Source: Halichondria panicea
Lineage: Eukaryota; Porifera; Demospongiae; Suberitida; Halichondriidae
Assembly: GCF_963675165.1 (NCBI RefSeq)
Contig: NC_087377.1
Span: forward strand, 13,450,198-13,514,197
Length of the DNA: 64,000 nt
Direction of reading: 5' to 3'
A program made the position numbers and the translations under genes. Positions 34,409 to 45,308 of the stretch are shown one piece after another (position 1 is the first letter of the stretch; every line of letters starts with the position of its first letter). Under the pieces are notes generated by a model that worked only from the letters and a program-made list of their open reading frames with translations, ran no database searches and was not told the origin of the DNA.

Positions 34409-35984
34409 TGGCTACATCAGTCTTCAACGGTCAGAACAGACCCAACTACGGCGACAGTGACCACTGTGGCAGCGGGAATGACTACAACATCCCCATCGGG
34501 ATCGGGAGCAGCAACAGCCACTATGCTGCTGCAGACGTTGGTCACTAATGCTGTGGAGGCAGCAATAGCGACGGCCCTCCCAAGGGTTGTGGCCTCTCTG
34601 GACTGATTGCTGGTAGAACTATCCCCACAATGGTCCCCACAACGGTCCCAGCAGGACCAATAGCAGGTGGGTACCCTTCTACCAGTAGCTAGGACCCCAC
34701 TCTCCATTCTTACGAATGTGATCCTTTGCTCAGGTTCTAGTTAAGGGCCAGTAGGTAGAAGCAATAGGGCAAAGGGCAGGGGCCACAGAATGCAGCAAGT
34801 ATCATAGGTACAGGTCGGATACACCTCAAAAGCAGGAGGGCAAAGGCAGGCTTTGTGTGTAGCTTTGTGTGTATGTCAACAGGGTTATTCGACCATTATA
34901 ATTCGACCAAGAGTCATAATAATAGCAGAGGGCGAAGGTGCAAAGAAAGGCTTTGTGTAGGTGGGGTGCATATGAAGGGTCAGACGACCAAACGGCAGAA
35001 GGCAAGGGTAGCTTTGTGTGTATATTAAGGGTTATACGACCAAAGACCAATGGCAGAAGGCGTTGGGTGTATCAAGGTCATACGACCAAGGGCGGTTTAT
35101 GGCATGGCAGAAATCAGGGCGGTCGACCAAGGTCAAAGCAAGGGTCAGGGTGAGTTGTAGGGATACCCAGGGTCTAACCCACAGCAGGCAGAGGGAGGCT
35201 TGGCGAGCTACCGACAGCTCGTTCACTGGCTCACCTGAGAGAGGCAATAGCAGATCGAGGTCAGCGAGCCGCCAAGCGTAGGGCCAGTGCGGTCATCACC
35301 ATGCAGCATCGGTGCTAAGCATTTAGCACACCCCCAAAGAGCTCGACAGTCAACTGCTTAATAGCACCTGGGCTACCAGCAATGAAACGATGGCTGCTGG
35401 AAAGCATATTGGCAAATGAATGCATCGACCTAACTGAGTTGCCTCCAGAAAAAGGGCGCAGCAAAGTAATGCCAAACTCGTTGGAGGGGCAAGATACTTT
35501 TGCTGCACGAAACAGACTTCCAGCAGACTAAACAGCTAATACCAGACATTAACACTTGGATACAGTGTTTCTCTGTGTACACGGCTATTGTGGTACACTA
35601 TTTCCCCGAAAGAGCAACATCAATGCTAATGTACACAGCCTCCATGGGCAAACTGAGCCAGAAGTTCAGGTGGCCATCCTGGGTTATATATGACCAGGCA
35701 TACCGCCAAGAAGCAGCTGAATCTGGCAAAGTGGACTTGTCGCGGGTAGATGCCAGCATACATGCTCAGTGCTTCAATGGAATGGCCAGAAGTACGGAAG
35801 GTTGGTGCTCCGACTGCCACTCCCTGGACCACATCTCAGAGTCATGTCCTTGGAGACCACCAAGCAAGAGGCTGTCTGTATCGACTCCCACAAATGTAGG
35901 TTTAGCCATGTGTGCAGCAAGTGCCGGGGAACTCACCCAGTAACGGCCTGTCTCAAGCCGGGAGAACACTCGGTAAGACCCTGA
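34409..35984 (+). pseudogene. gag-like region of the YR retrotransposon
   Basis: A Thr/Ala-rich frame ends near 34605 (TTATVTTVAAGM, AAIATALPRVVASLD). After a low-complexity, GC-rich stretch, the frame 35500-35943 encodes a helical domain ending in a zinc-knuckle-like CSDCHSLDHISESC (CX2CX4HX4C). A shifted frame (to 35984) carries a second C/H cluster, HVCSKCRGTHPVTAC. Two such clusters at the C-terminus fit gag proteins of DIRS/Ngaro elements. At least one shift separates the clusters. Confidence 0.6.
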
Positions 35985-36329
35985 CTGGGGTGCCTAAGAC
36001 AAACAACTGAACTCCTCTCTATATTAACCATGCTGCTGAGGCGGGGTGACAGTGTTGCAACTGTATGATTTATCACTTATGTCATTAGGTTGGTGTGTAC
36101 GTGTGTGCTATTGACGTTTGGTTAAAAAGCAACGTTTTGTTTCAGATAATTATTGGACGCATGCGCGTGGGAGGCAGAGCTAAACAGTATACTCGATGGA
36201 TAACTGCGCTATTATTTATCGTTACATTACTGGTATAGGTATAGAGTGTTAATGTAGTTGACAGCAATCTAGCAGGCAGAAAGCATGCATAAGTCAATAC
36301 TCCACTATAGTGTGATATAATTAAAGGGG

Positions 36330-38001
36330 TTGACATTTTCTCTTGATCACAAAGGGGCGAGCAGATACCCGTACATGAAGCAACTGCAAGCACTAGCAGC
36401 CTGTCGACCGAGCAGGCCTCCAAACATACCAAGGCATCTGCAAGAGATCATAACGCCGTTAAAATTCTCGGCCTGGGAACAAGAACTCAAAAACCACCCA
36501 GATGACCGATTTGCCCAGTACGTACTATCAAGCATAAAAGACGGTTTTCGAATCAGCTTCGATTACAGGTCAAATGCCCTATCAAATTGCAAGGGGAACA
36601 TGGCGTCAGCGCTGGGACACCCGGAGGTGATAGACTCGTACCTTCAAAAGGAACTGGAGCAGGGTCGCATGAGTGTCTTGTCAAGTACAGACCTGACCAC
36701 AGTGGGATGCCACATTAGCTCATTCAGGGTAATCCCTAAGAAGTCAAAGCTGGGCTCATAGAGGCTTATCGTTAACCTGTCAGCACCATACGGGTGCAGT
36801 GTAAACGATGGTATTTGCAAGGAACTCTCCAGCCTAACCTACGTGTCAGTGGACGAGGTCGTGGATTGTTTGCTGACATTGGGAAGAGGGGCTCAGATGG
36901 CTAAGATAAACATCAGACAGGCTTATCGTAATGTGCCCATACACCCAGAGGACCAACCCCTACTCAGAGTGAACTGGAAAGAGACGATCCTATGGGATAA
37001 CGTATTAACGTTCGGGATGCGGTCAGCTCCTCCGATCTTCACAGCCGTGGCAGATGCACTGCAATGGATCATGCAACAGAGGGGAGCCGGACCGCTATTC
37101 CATTACCTAGATGATTATATCACGCTAGACCCGCCAGGACAGGACGGCTGTGCGAACAACCTCGCAATAATCAGGCAGGTTTGCAGAGACACAGGGACAC
37201 CGGTGGAAGAAGACAAGTCCGTACGGTAGGCCCAACAACTACCATCACCTTCCTTGGTATATTGAATTGGAGTTAACTATCCGCTTCCCAGAAGACAAGC
37301 TAAAAAACCTTAGAAAGATACTGAAAACATGGAGGGGTCACAAAGCTGATAAAAAAAGAGAATTGCTGTCTCTGATCGGATCACTCCAGCATGCATCAAA
37401 AGCAGTTTGCCAAGGAAGGAGTTCCTTCGCAGGCTGATTGATTTGTCTATGGCCAGGAAAGGTTTAAACGACGACATACGACATAAACAAATCAGCCCAA
37501 TCAGACATTCGCTGGTGGTGCGAAATGGAACGTCCATGTTATGCAGGTTTGACAGATTGAACCCTACTATCTGGGCCACTTCAGACGCATCAGGGAATTG
37601 GGGCTGTGGCGCATATGCATGGGGAAGAAGCCTGGTTTCAATTTCAATGGCCGCCTACGCCTAGCATGCTGAGGTGTCACATCACCATCAAGGAATTGAT
37701 CTCCGTTGTCTTTGCAGCAGCAGTGTGGGGACACTTGTGGGAGGGGAAGTCAGTACGATTTCGCTGTGATAATGTGGCAGTAGTGGCAATCCTCAGATCA
37801 GGGACGAGTAAAGATGAACTCATTATGCACGTCATGCGATGTTTGGCATTTATCACAGCTCGTTTTAACTTTGTAGTCTCCGCCTCCCACATCAGGGGAG
37901 TAGACAATACAGATGCACTTTCAAGGGACAATGCTATCCTATTTCATTCTCTCCACCCACAGGCTCTACCCCAGGCAACCCCTATACCCCTCCCGCATTA
38001 G
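36330..38001 (+). pseudogene. reverse transcriptase-RNase H of the YR retrotransposon
   Basis: The frame 36330-37229 has RT motifs INIRQAYRNVPIHPEDQPLL, FGMRSAPPIFTAVADAL and HYLDDY. It is interrupted by TAG at 36759-36761 just before RLIVNLSAP, where related proteins usually have Trp. A shift near 37225 leads to TTTITFLGI, another to a frame reading KRELLSLIGSLQHASKAV (37280-37436), another at about 37407 (FLRRLIDLSMARKG, WATSDASGNWGCGAY), and another to the RNase H end (37606-38001: ITIKELISVVFAAAVWG, FRCDNVAVV, LSRDNAILF). At least five lesions, so no active product. Confidence 0.85.
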
Positions 38002-39026
38002 TGGAGCTGCTCTTAATTGCTAGCCAAACCAGACTGGGCATCGCAGCATTGGACCAGGCTGTGGAGTTCTATTTTCGAAATTCGTTAGCTCCATTCACCC
38101 AACGAACTTATGCTGCAGCTCAACTTTGTTACAGTAATTTTTGTAGCCTATATAGTTTTGCACCTCTCCCAGTTTATGAATATCAGTTATGTCAATATGT
38201 GTCATTTTTGTCAGGAAGTGGTATTTCGCATGAGTCCATTAAATGTTACTTGTCGGATTGCACAAGACATGCCAGACCCCAAAATAAGCTCAATGCCTAA
38301 GCTTGAGGGGGTGATTAGAGGCATCAGAACTTACCAATTGAAGCATGCGAATAAGCAACCTAAGATTCGGTTGCCCATTACTCCGGAAATCTAGCTGAAG
38401 TTGCGGGCAATCTGGGAATATGATAAGTCAAACTCCGACCATATCATGATATGGGCAGCTTGCTGTGTGGCGTTCTTCGGCTTTTTTCGGTCGGGGGAAA
38501 TCACTGTCCCTTCAGACGCAGGGTACGATTCGGCGGTCCATATGAATTTAGCAGACGTGTCGATAGACAGCTTGTCCAACCCCTCCATCCTAAAACTACG
38601 TCTGAAGTATCGAAGACAGACCCCCTTCGAAAAGGGGTAGATATTGTGTTGAGGCGAGCCGAAGGTCCGCTCTGTCCAATAGCAGCACTCTTGTCTTACC
38701 TAGCTATTCGGGGACAAAACCCGGGGTTTTTGTTCAGGTTTGCGGATGGTCGCCTATTGTCAAAAACTCGGTTCATGGATACAGTCCAGGAGGCTATGAC
38801 AAAAGCTGGGCTGCAGGCCAAAGACTATGCAGGGCACTCGTTTCGTATAGGTGCAGCAACGACAGCTGGGGCACGCGGGGTCCCTGACTCAACCATAAAA
38901 ATGTTGGGTAGATGGGAGAGTTCAGTGTACCTGTTGTGCATTCGGACTCCCAGGGATCACTTAGCTTCAATTTCGGCAGTCCCCCGTGAATGTCAATCGA
39001 TACGAAAAAAGTGGACAGTGGACTAA
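38001..39026 (+). pseudogene. tyrosine recombinase of the YR retrotransposon
   Basis: The N-terminal SAM-like part reads FTQRTYAAAQLCYSNFCSLY (38001-38300). A shifted frame follows with a TAG at 38392-38394, then FFGFFRSGEITVPSDA (38401-38640), which carries the first catalytic Arg region (FRSGE). After another shift, 38640-39026 has GHSFRIGAATTAGA (the HxxR box) and LGRWESSVYLLCIR (the nucleophile Tyr region; other members read YIR where this has LLCIR). Family-typical R...HxxR...Y is therefore visible but split over three frames. Confidence 0.82.
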
Positions 39027-39589
39027 AAACTCTAGTTTGCATTGGGAATTGTATTAATGATTATGTTGAGTTGTAGCTTAGCCCTTGTTATTTTGTTATG
39101 TCAGTGATTTGGTAGTTATGGTTTCCTATAGAATTAGTTTCGTTTATGGTTGAGGGATAGACGTCTAGGGAATAAAGAATAAGGAGGAAGTGCTTGGGCT
39201 CGTTTGGGAGCCGGGTAGTCAGGGTATTACCCTTCGTGCTCACCCAAGCGGTAAGATCTCATCAATTAGGGCATGGTAATAGGCGGGGCCATGCGCAAGG
39301 GGATCTTGCCGGCGAAAGGGTAATTAATTCCCTTATAACATAACTGTGGTTACTGCGGTTGTTACTACAGTTGCTAAGGGAATTAGCGAAGGAACTAGCT
39401 GCATACCGGGCTGCCTATCAGTGTGCCGGCTTCCTCGGCCAAACTGTAGTTAGTAAATAAATTGAGCTCCGGGCAGGTCAGTTAGGAGCAAGCAAGCAAT
39501 CTGGCGACACCGAACTGTTAAATTGCTGAAAACGATTATGTCTCGAGAAAACACAACTTTCTTATTTTGAGCGAGTTACCCGGCAAAAT

Positions 39590-39705
39590 AGCCTCGTTGA
39601 TAGGGCGTAACGCGGATAGTTTTCGAGGTTTTACTGCAGATTCAATGTAAAATAATCACATGAACTGCTTCTGTTACCAATCCCTCTTACTCTTCTATCT
39701 ATGAT
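39590..39705. mobile_element. truncated right end of the CATAGAT-type MITE
   Basis: TTACCAATCCCTCTTACTCTTCTATCTATG at the end, preceded by CAATGTAAAATAATCACATGAA, matches the right end of the 6858-7365 element. No left partner found. Confidence 0.6.
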
Positions 39706-39826
39706 TGAACCTAGCACAATTATATAGCCTCGCTTCGCTCGGAATTACACATATACCAGACCGTATTTTAATCGACCTGGATTCGAAGCTAAACATCTAG
39801 CTATATGCTTGTAACAATGCAGGAAC

Positions 39827-39930
39827 AGCAAGTGACCTCTTAACTAAACAATGAATAACGTTAAAATTTGCATGTTATCAAGGGCGACGCCCTTGATGTT
39901 ATTCATTGTTTAGTTAAGAGGTCATTTGCT
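39827..39930. repeat. 104-bp foldback just upstream of gene D
   Basis: A 33-base arm (39827-39859) and its inverse (39898-39930) differ at one base. The centre contains a second perfect palindrome, ATCAAGGGC-GAC-GCCCTTGAT. It ends 85 bases before the gene D start codon. Confidence 0.85.
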
Positions 39931-40015
39931 ATTGTTAATTGTAACATTGGTGCATGTGATACACTGACCGTTCTCTTCCATAGTAGGCAGAAGTCTACTG
40001 ACTACATAATTCAAG

Positions 40016-43000
40016 ATGACATTAGAGATATTAAAATTAAAGCTCATTGGAGTTCTTCTGATTTGCTTTCTGGCTGGCTTCAGCACTGGTAAGACTAACT
40101 AGATCTATTTATATATACTCTTTACTTTTTTCCTACTTTGTAAAGCCCAGTATTCAGTGAGTGTGGAGAGACCATGTCCAATGGAAACAGTCACTTTCAC
40201 CTGCACTGCTCCTGGAGATTCCTTGAGATGGGAGGCACCAGGTATACAGACAATCACTATCCGCTCTACGTCTGGTCTCAATATACCAGTAATGCAGTCA
40301 GGTTACACTGTAACACTAACTGCATTCAATGACAGTACATTAACATCTACTCTATCAAGAACAGTTGAGAACGGGATCACTGTGTCCTGTGAGTATGCAC
40401 TGCCTGTTCTAACCACTGTAGGATCTTCAACCATCATTTTGGCTGGTGAGTATCTCAACCATTCACTAGAAGTAAAATACCAACCAATGTACTGGTCGTA
40501 GATACACCAGACCCACCTTCCAATGTCAGACAATCCGTTCTGAGCAGCTCAGCAGATGAAGTTAGGGTATATGTGCAGTGGGACCCTCCTACTGAGACTG
40601 GTGGTAGAGATGACCTCACCTACACAGTGACCGTCTCATCACCGGTCCAACTCTCTGCTACTGTCCTCACATCTACCTCTGTCACTGTGATTGCTCAATA
40701 CAATGTGGACTACACTGTCAGTGTTGTGGCTACCAACTGTGCTGGGAGCAGTACAACCACTGACTACAACTTTACAATCGGTGAGTCCGACGTATATATA
40801 ATTATAGTCTTTATACCCCGTTGCTATAATTTTTACTGTTGCTATGTGCAATATATGCAGCATATTGTGCACTGTATCTCATATTCTGCACTGACCACAA
40901 AGCCTTGAGGGATTTAATGATATGCATGGCAAAAAATTAAATGTCGCGCAGCATGCACAGGACAGTAAAAATAAGGTTTGTCCAGTTCTTTACTGTCTGC
41001 TTGAACGATCAGAGTTGGGAGTGGTTTTTTTCAGCAGAGTTTGAAGTGGGGGCTGCTTGAGTTGCTCTGTATGTAGCCTCGATCCCAGGCCGAGTTTTCG
41101 CTTTTATAACGGTTAGGCGAACAACTGGGCCTGGTACTAGTTGTCTGCGCATGCGTCAAATTTTCATTGTATTTGTGGTCGGCAAAAATATTTGAAATGA
41201 AAAATGCACAGAGTGAGTGCACAAAAGTGCACATAGGGAGCTGCTTCACAAAGGCCAGTTGCCAGTTGTGCTGCAGCACGATTACAGTGACCCAGGGCAA
41301 CTTCAGGATGATTGAATGCCTTCAAATTACGTTTCAAAAAGATTTAGCAGGCTGCTGGACTTCTCTGATTCTAGCCAACTCGTGACTCAATTAAATTTTG
41401 CTTGAGAAGACGTAGATTCTCTTCATGCCTCTGAGATACCCAGTAACGCTCGAACGAGCAGGTCATACTCCAGTCCTGTGAGTATAGGACAATATTAAAA
41501 GAAACCAAAGACGGTTAAACCCTTACCTCAAACTGTCCAGTCTCGTCCGTTAGTATAGCCAAGAGGAGCACTGTTGGGATAGCTGGATAGTAGCCATTGC
41601 TCCTGTACAGAGAAGTTGACATTCTAAATACGTGTAGATCTATATAAATATTAAATTTCTCGTATTAAACAGGTTATAGTGCCATTGTCAACAAGCTGAT
41701 GATGGCAGCACCAAGTTCTCTAGCTCACACTCTTCACTTGATCCACCATATTATTAAGGTTATTAAGATTATCTGATTAAACTATATATAGTCTACCTAG
41801 ATCTTGCCAAACATGAACAAGACTTGATAGCATAGGGCACACAAAAATATCTGACCTTAATAAGCTTGACAAAGCTTTATACCTCTTCCCTTGTTGTTCA
41901 GTCTTCAGAATAATGTTTTCTAAGCTTCAGAGAAGACAGAAGCTTCAGCTAAGAGCCATTCCAATCGATTCCAATAATGATAAAACGGGAACTGACTTCG
42001 TACACGATAGTACACGAATATAAATGTCACAAAAGTGAACGAGAATACACTAATAGCCAGAAATGGGCTAATTGGTTGACGCATGCGCAGACAACTAGTA
42101 CCAGGCCCAGTTGTTCGCCTAACCGTTATAAAAGCGAAAACTCGGCCTGGGATCGAGGCTACTCTGCATGCAGCTTTGCCTGTTTTGCAGCAGCAGCGTT
42201 GAGAAGAGAGTGTTTTTGCAGCGTTCAGGGGGTGGGGCTGCTTTACTTTTGTCTAGCATCGAGCGAGCGAGGAGCCCAACGTTTTGTGAGTCAAGCCATT
42301 TGTCGTGCCAATGATAGCTAATCTTGAATGGTGAGATACCGGTGTCTTTGAACAGAGATGCAAGCAGCTGGGAACAGTAATTTTTGTAGAAGCTGTGGTG
42401 TATTTTGTGTTGCTAGAGATATATAAACTAGTTATAACACATGCACTCGGGATGCAATATTGCACTCAGCCCTCAGGGCTGGCGCCCTTGTGCTTCAGTG
42501 CAATACACACCATACAATCCCTCGTGCCTATGTTATAACTATTACTTAAACAGCACACTATTGCCTCCCTCTCGTGTAGGTGGCTGTCCTGTGTTGACCA
42601 ATCCCACGAATGGAGCGTTTGGACCAACCACCAGCAGATTACCAGGATCAACAGTAACCACCCAGTGTGACGCTGGGTATGTGTCTGCTATTGCTATGGT
42701 GACATGCGAGGGTACACTAATGTGGAGTCCAGACCCCGATATTGAGTGTATGCTAACCACACCTTCTCCCACACCTTGTAAGTTTTTTGGTTGTGCATGT
42801 GGATGAAATTTAATTTTTAATCTTCCAGCTCCTACAATGAACTGCAGAGCTCCACTATCCCCACCGTGGAATGGCAGTGTCAGTGATCATTCAGTACCAG
42901 CTATTCCCGGTGCTCGTGTGACCTTCCAGTGTGACGCTGGACTGTTCCCTGAGGGCATAATGACTGCCACCTGTCTTGCTACAGGAGAGTGGGACAAGAA

Positions 43001-43661
43001 TCCAGGAGAGATCGTTTGCAGAATTGAGTCTAGTAAGTTAGTACTTCATTATTCATGTGCATCCTCCATCTCTTGTGCTCAGTTTCCTGTGTCCTGCCTG
43101 CCCGTCCATTCAATGGAGTGTTACTCAACACCAACTGTCAGAACACTAACCTAGCCGAGGGCTCAGTCATTACCTTCCAATGTGATCCTGGGTTCTCACT
43201 AGTGGGTGAAGCGACTGCCACTTGTAACAACTCCGGTCTCTGGGATCCTGACCCGGCTCTATGGGAGTGTTGTACGTACGCATATGAGTATACTCTGATT
43301 GTGATATATAATTGCCTAAGTATATAAATTATACAGGCTTCAGTTAGTGCGCTCTATTTGTTGCCCTAATAATTATTGTCAATCTTTCACAGCTCCGACT
43401 GCTACCACCACCCTATCAACTGGTGTAACTGTTGCCATCGGTGTTACTACTACTTTCGTTGTGTCTACTATCCTTGGATTTCTCGCTGGACTCCTAGTGA
43501 TGTACTCATTCACGCGTAAGAAGGCAGTGTACTACACAAGAAAAACAGCATTATCTGTTATAGAACCCACTAAACCAGTTGGTCCTGTTTATGAGGAGGT
43601 GTCACCCAAAGAGGAGATTGAACTCAATACTAACCAGGCATACGGACCAGTCGGACTGTGA
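40016..43661 (+). CDS. gene D: Ig-FN3-CCP3 transmembrane receptor, type II ectodomain with type I tail
   Basis: Seven exons join in frame to 503 aa: 40016-40088, 40146-40445, 40502-40780, 42580-42777, 42829-43032, 43083-43271 and 43393-43661. All introns are phase 1. They encode a signal peptide (LIGVLLICFLAGFSTG), an Ig-like domain with intact Cys-Trp-Cys (FTCTAPGDSLRWEA, TVSCEYA), FN3 (WDPPTETGGRDDLTYTV), three CCPs, a membrane helix (TTFVVSTILGFLAGLLVMYS) and a tail with KKAVYYTRK, VYEEV and NQAYGPVGL. The ectodomain is closest to B and C, but the last exon is nearly the same as in A and E. Intron 3 (1.8 kb against about 50-60 bases in B and C) holds the 1088-bp Mutator-like insertion. Confidence 0.9.
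41074..42161 (-). mobile_element. Pack-MULE-like element, copy 1 (intron 3 of gene D)
   Basis: TIRs of about 85 bases begin TAGCCTCGATCCCAGGCCGA and end with the inverse. The 9-base flanks are CTCTGTATG (41065-41073) and CTCTGCATG (42162-42170), one mismatch. Long TIRs and a 9-bp duplication are typical of Mutator-like elements. No MuDR transposase is present. Inside, on the minus strand, two exons with proper splice sites make an open frame (listed separately). Copy 2 is at 62461-63540 in the opposite orientation. Confidence 0.85.
41371..41602 (-). CDS. host-like exons carried inside the Mutator-like element
   Basis: Minus strand: an exon at 41527-41602 follows a strong acceptor (CTTCTCTGTACAG) and reads NGYYPAIPTVLLLAILTDE, then TGQFE and a GTAAGG donor. 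An exon at 41371-41475 follows CTCACAG, reads DWSMTCSFERYWVSQRHEEN, then LRLLKQNLIESRVG and stops at TAG. The junction is phase 0 and both exons are open. In copy 2 the first exon has a TAA and the second ends early at TGA, so this copy is the better preserved. I do not recognise the parent gene. The exons look like the 3-prime end of a captured cellular gene; whether they are expressed is unknown. Confidence 0.55.
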
Positions 43662-45304
43662 AACTTCGTGCTTCATAATACAGTGCATGGAACCTATAAT
43701 TATATATATATAACGGACATCTTTGGGGAACAATGTTGAGAGGTTGTTTTGTACACAAACTGTTCATTTGGGACTGGTCATTATATAGCAGCTGGCCTTT
43801 ATTTAGAGGTGGTTGTTAACAGAGGTTTCACTGTCTAGCCAGTAAGTATTACGTATCATAATTATTACTACTGTGTAACGCAAGCTAAAAAGGAGGAGAG
43901 GCTGTCAGTAGAATATCGTATGCGCACTCACTAGCTCGCTGAATCAGCAATAATTCCACTCAATACCTCACTCAATACAATGGCCACTGCAAAGAAAACG
44001 AAGGAGAGCTTATAATTAATCACAAGACTCACTATAGTATTGGAGAGAAAGCTTCCCTTCTGGCCACAGTAATATCATAATACATGTACACAATTAAAGT
44101 GTCTTCCTTAATAATCAGTGAATGACATTAATTTTGAAGTTTCATATATTCGGATAGGGTCTGGTCCGGCTCGATTTGGATTAGCGAGGTTCTGCTGTAA
44201 TGTTTTGCGAGCATCAAACGTTATGCAAACTTTGATATCACAAAACCTAAATCTAAATTAGGTAATTAAACACGATCTTTGCAAGAGCGCAATAGTTAGA
44301 TCGCAAAGTGTCAATTTTTTCAGCTGATTTGGCTCATTCGCAATCTACAGTATACTGTAAAATTAATATGTTTTTATAAATAAATATAAACTTTGTATAT
44401 ACACTGGGCAAAAAGCCAAATTTCCTGAGATGTACAGGACAGGGCTCAATCTACAGGAAATTGTGCCCTATACTGCTACAGGACGGGTCAGGAAATGTGA
44501 TGTTCTTCGAGAAAAGTGCAGGATTTCAGGCCTGCACTGTAGCAGGAAATTTAACTTTTCGTCCAGTGGCACATACCGTACAGCTGGTACAGGCACAAAA
44601 TATTTGTCGTTTTAGGTTGGAACTCTGACCACAAATGAAAGGACCTTGTCTACATTTACCTGCAAGCAGCAGCCACGAAAATTATTATTATCCGCTAAAT
44701 ATTGCTCAACCACAAATCCCCTCCCCCCGAAAATTACCGGCTATAAGGTGTACAACAGTTAGCTCTAGCTGTGTAGTTTGGCAAAAACGGGGATCGGTAC
44801 GTTCTGATGAAAATCGAAAAATTCGGTAGTTTTTTTTCAAGTTATCACTGCTCAGACTGGAAGCGACTTGGCCTATCCAAGTTTTCGCTGGATAATAGGC
44901 CCATGCATGGCCATCTGTTAGTGTGTGTAATTAGTTTGAATCAGTCTTGTTTTGTTTGTGCGTTACACGCCCTTTTACCTGACGCACTTTGATGTCTGAC
45001 AGAGTTCGGCGACTTACGATCAGGCTCAGCATGCAGTCAGCACTAATCAACCACAAAATGCATTTAAGAAATATGATTCTTACCAATCATTCTTGTGTGG
45101 ATATGCTATAAACTGGAATGGATCCATCTAACAGTAAACTGTTTTGTTTTCAAGGGATGTATTTAATTTTCAGTCTCAGTCTATTGATTTCTACAGTCTC
45201 TAGTATAAGTTAAGAATCTACTGAGTAATCTATGCAGATATTGTGTGTTTAGCTATTGAACAAAGAGGGAAATTAGGCAAGCTTTTTATCACACATGCCT
45301 ATTT
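43662..45304. other. spacer between gene D and the next pseudogene
   Basis: Contains a diverged TTACTAG-family MITE (about 44200-44345) and a CCGTATAGCGGG-family MITE (44576-44750). No gene or HEAT-gene exons recognised here, unlike after A, B, C and E. Confidence 0.55.
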
Positions 45305-45308
45305 TTGC

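Larger units (their letters stand above)
34394..39540 (+). mobile_element. DIRS/Ngaro-type tyrosine-recombinase retrotransposon (degenerate)
   Basis: In order: a gag-like region, reverse transcriptase, RNase H and a tyrosine recombinase, all on the plus strand. There is no integrase of the DDE type and no obvious long terminal repeats. The RT sequence (YRNVPIHPEDQPLL, FGMRSAPPIFTAVADAL, HYLDDY) and the recombinase HSFRIGAATTA...LGRWESS pattern are those of YR retroelements. The 39190-39330 stretch contains imperfect self-complementary blocks (GGGTATTACCCTTCG and CGAAAGGGTAATTAATTCCC) and probably belongs to the terminal region. I could not define exact ends. Stops and frameshifts occur in every domain. 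Confidence 0.85.

Noticed and set aside
34417..34707. Minus-strand frame in the gag region
   Set aside because: Antisense shadow of the Thr/Ala-rich gag-like frame; no independent motif or splice signal.
34394..39540. LTR retrotransposon (Gypsy/Copia)
   Set aside because: No flanking long repeats and no DDE integrase; a tyrosine recombinase follows RNase H instead.
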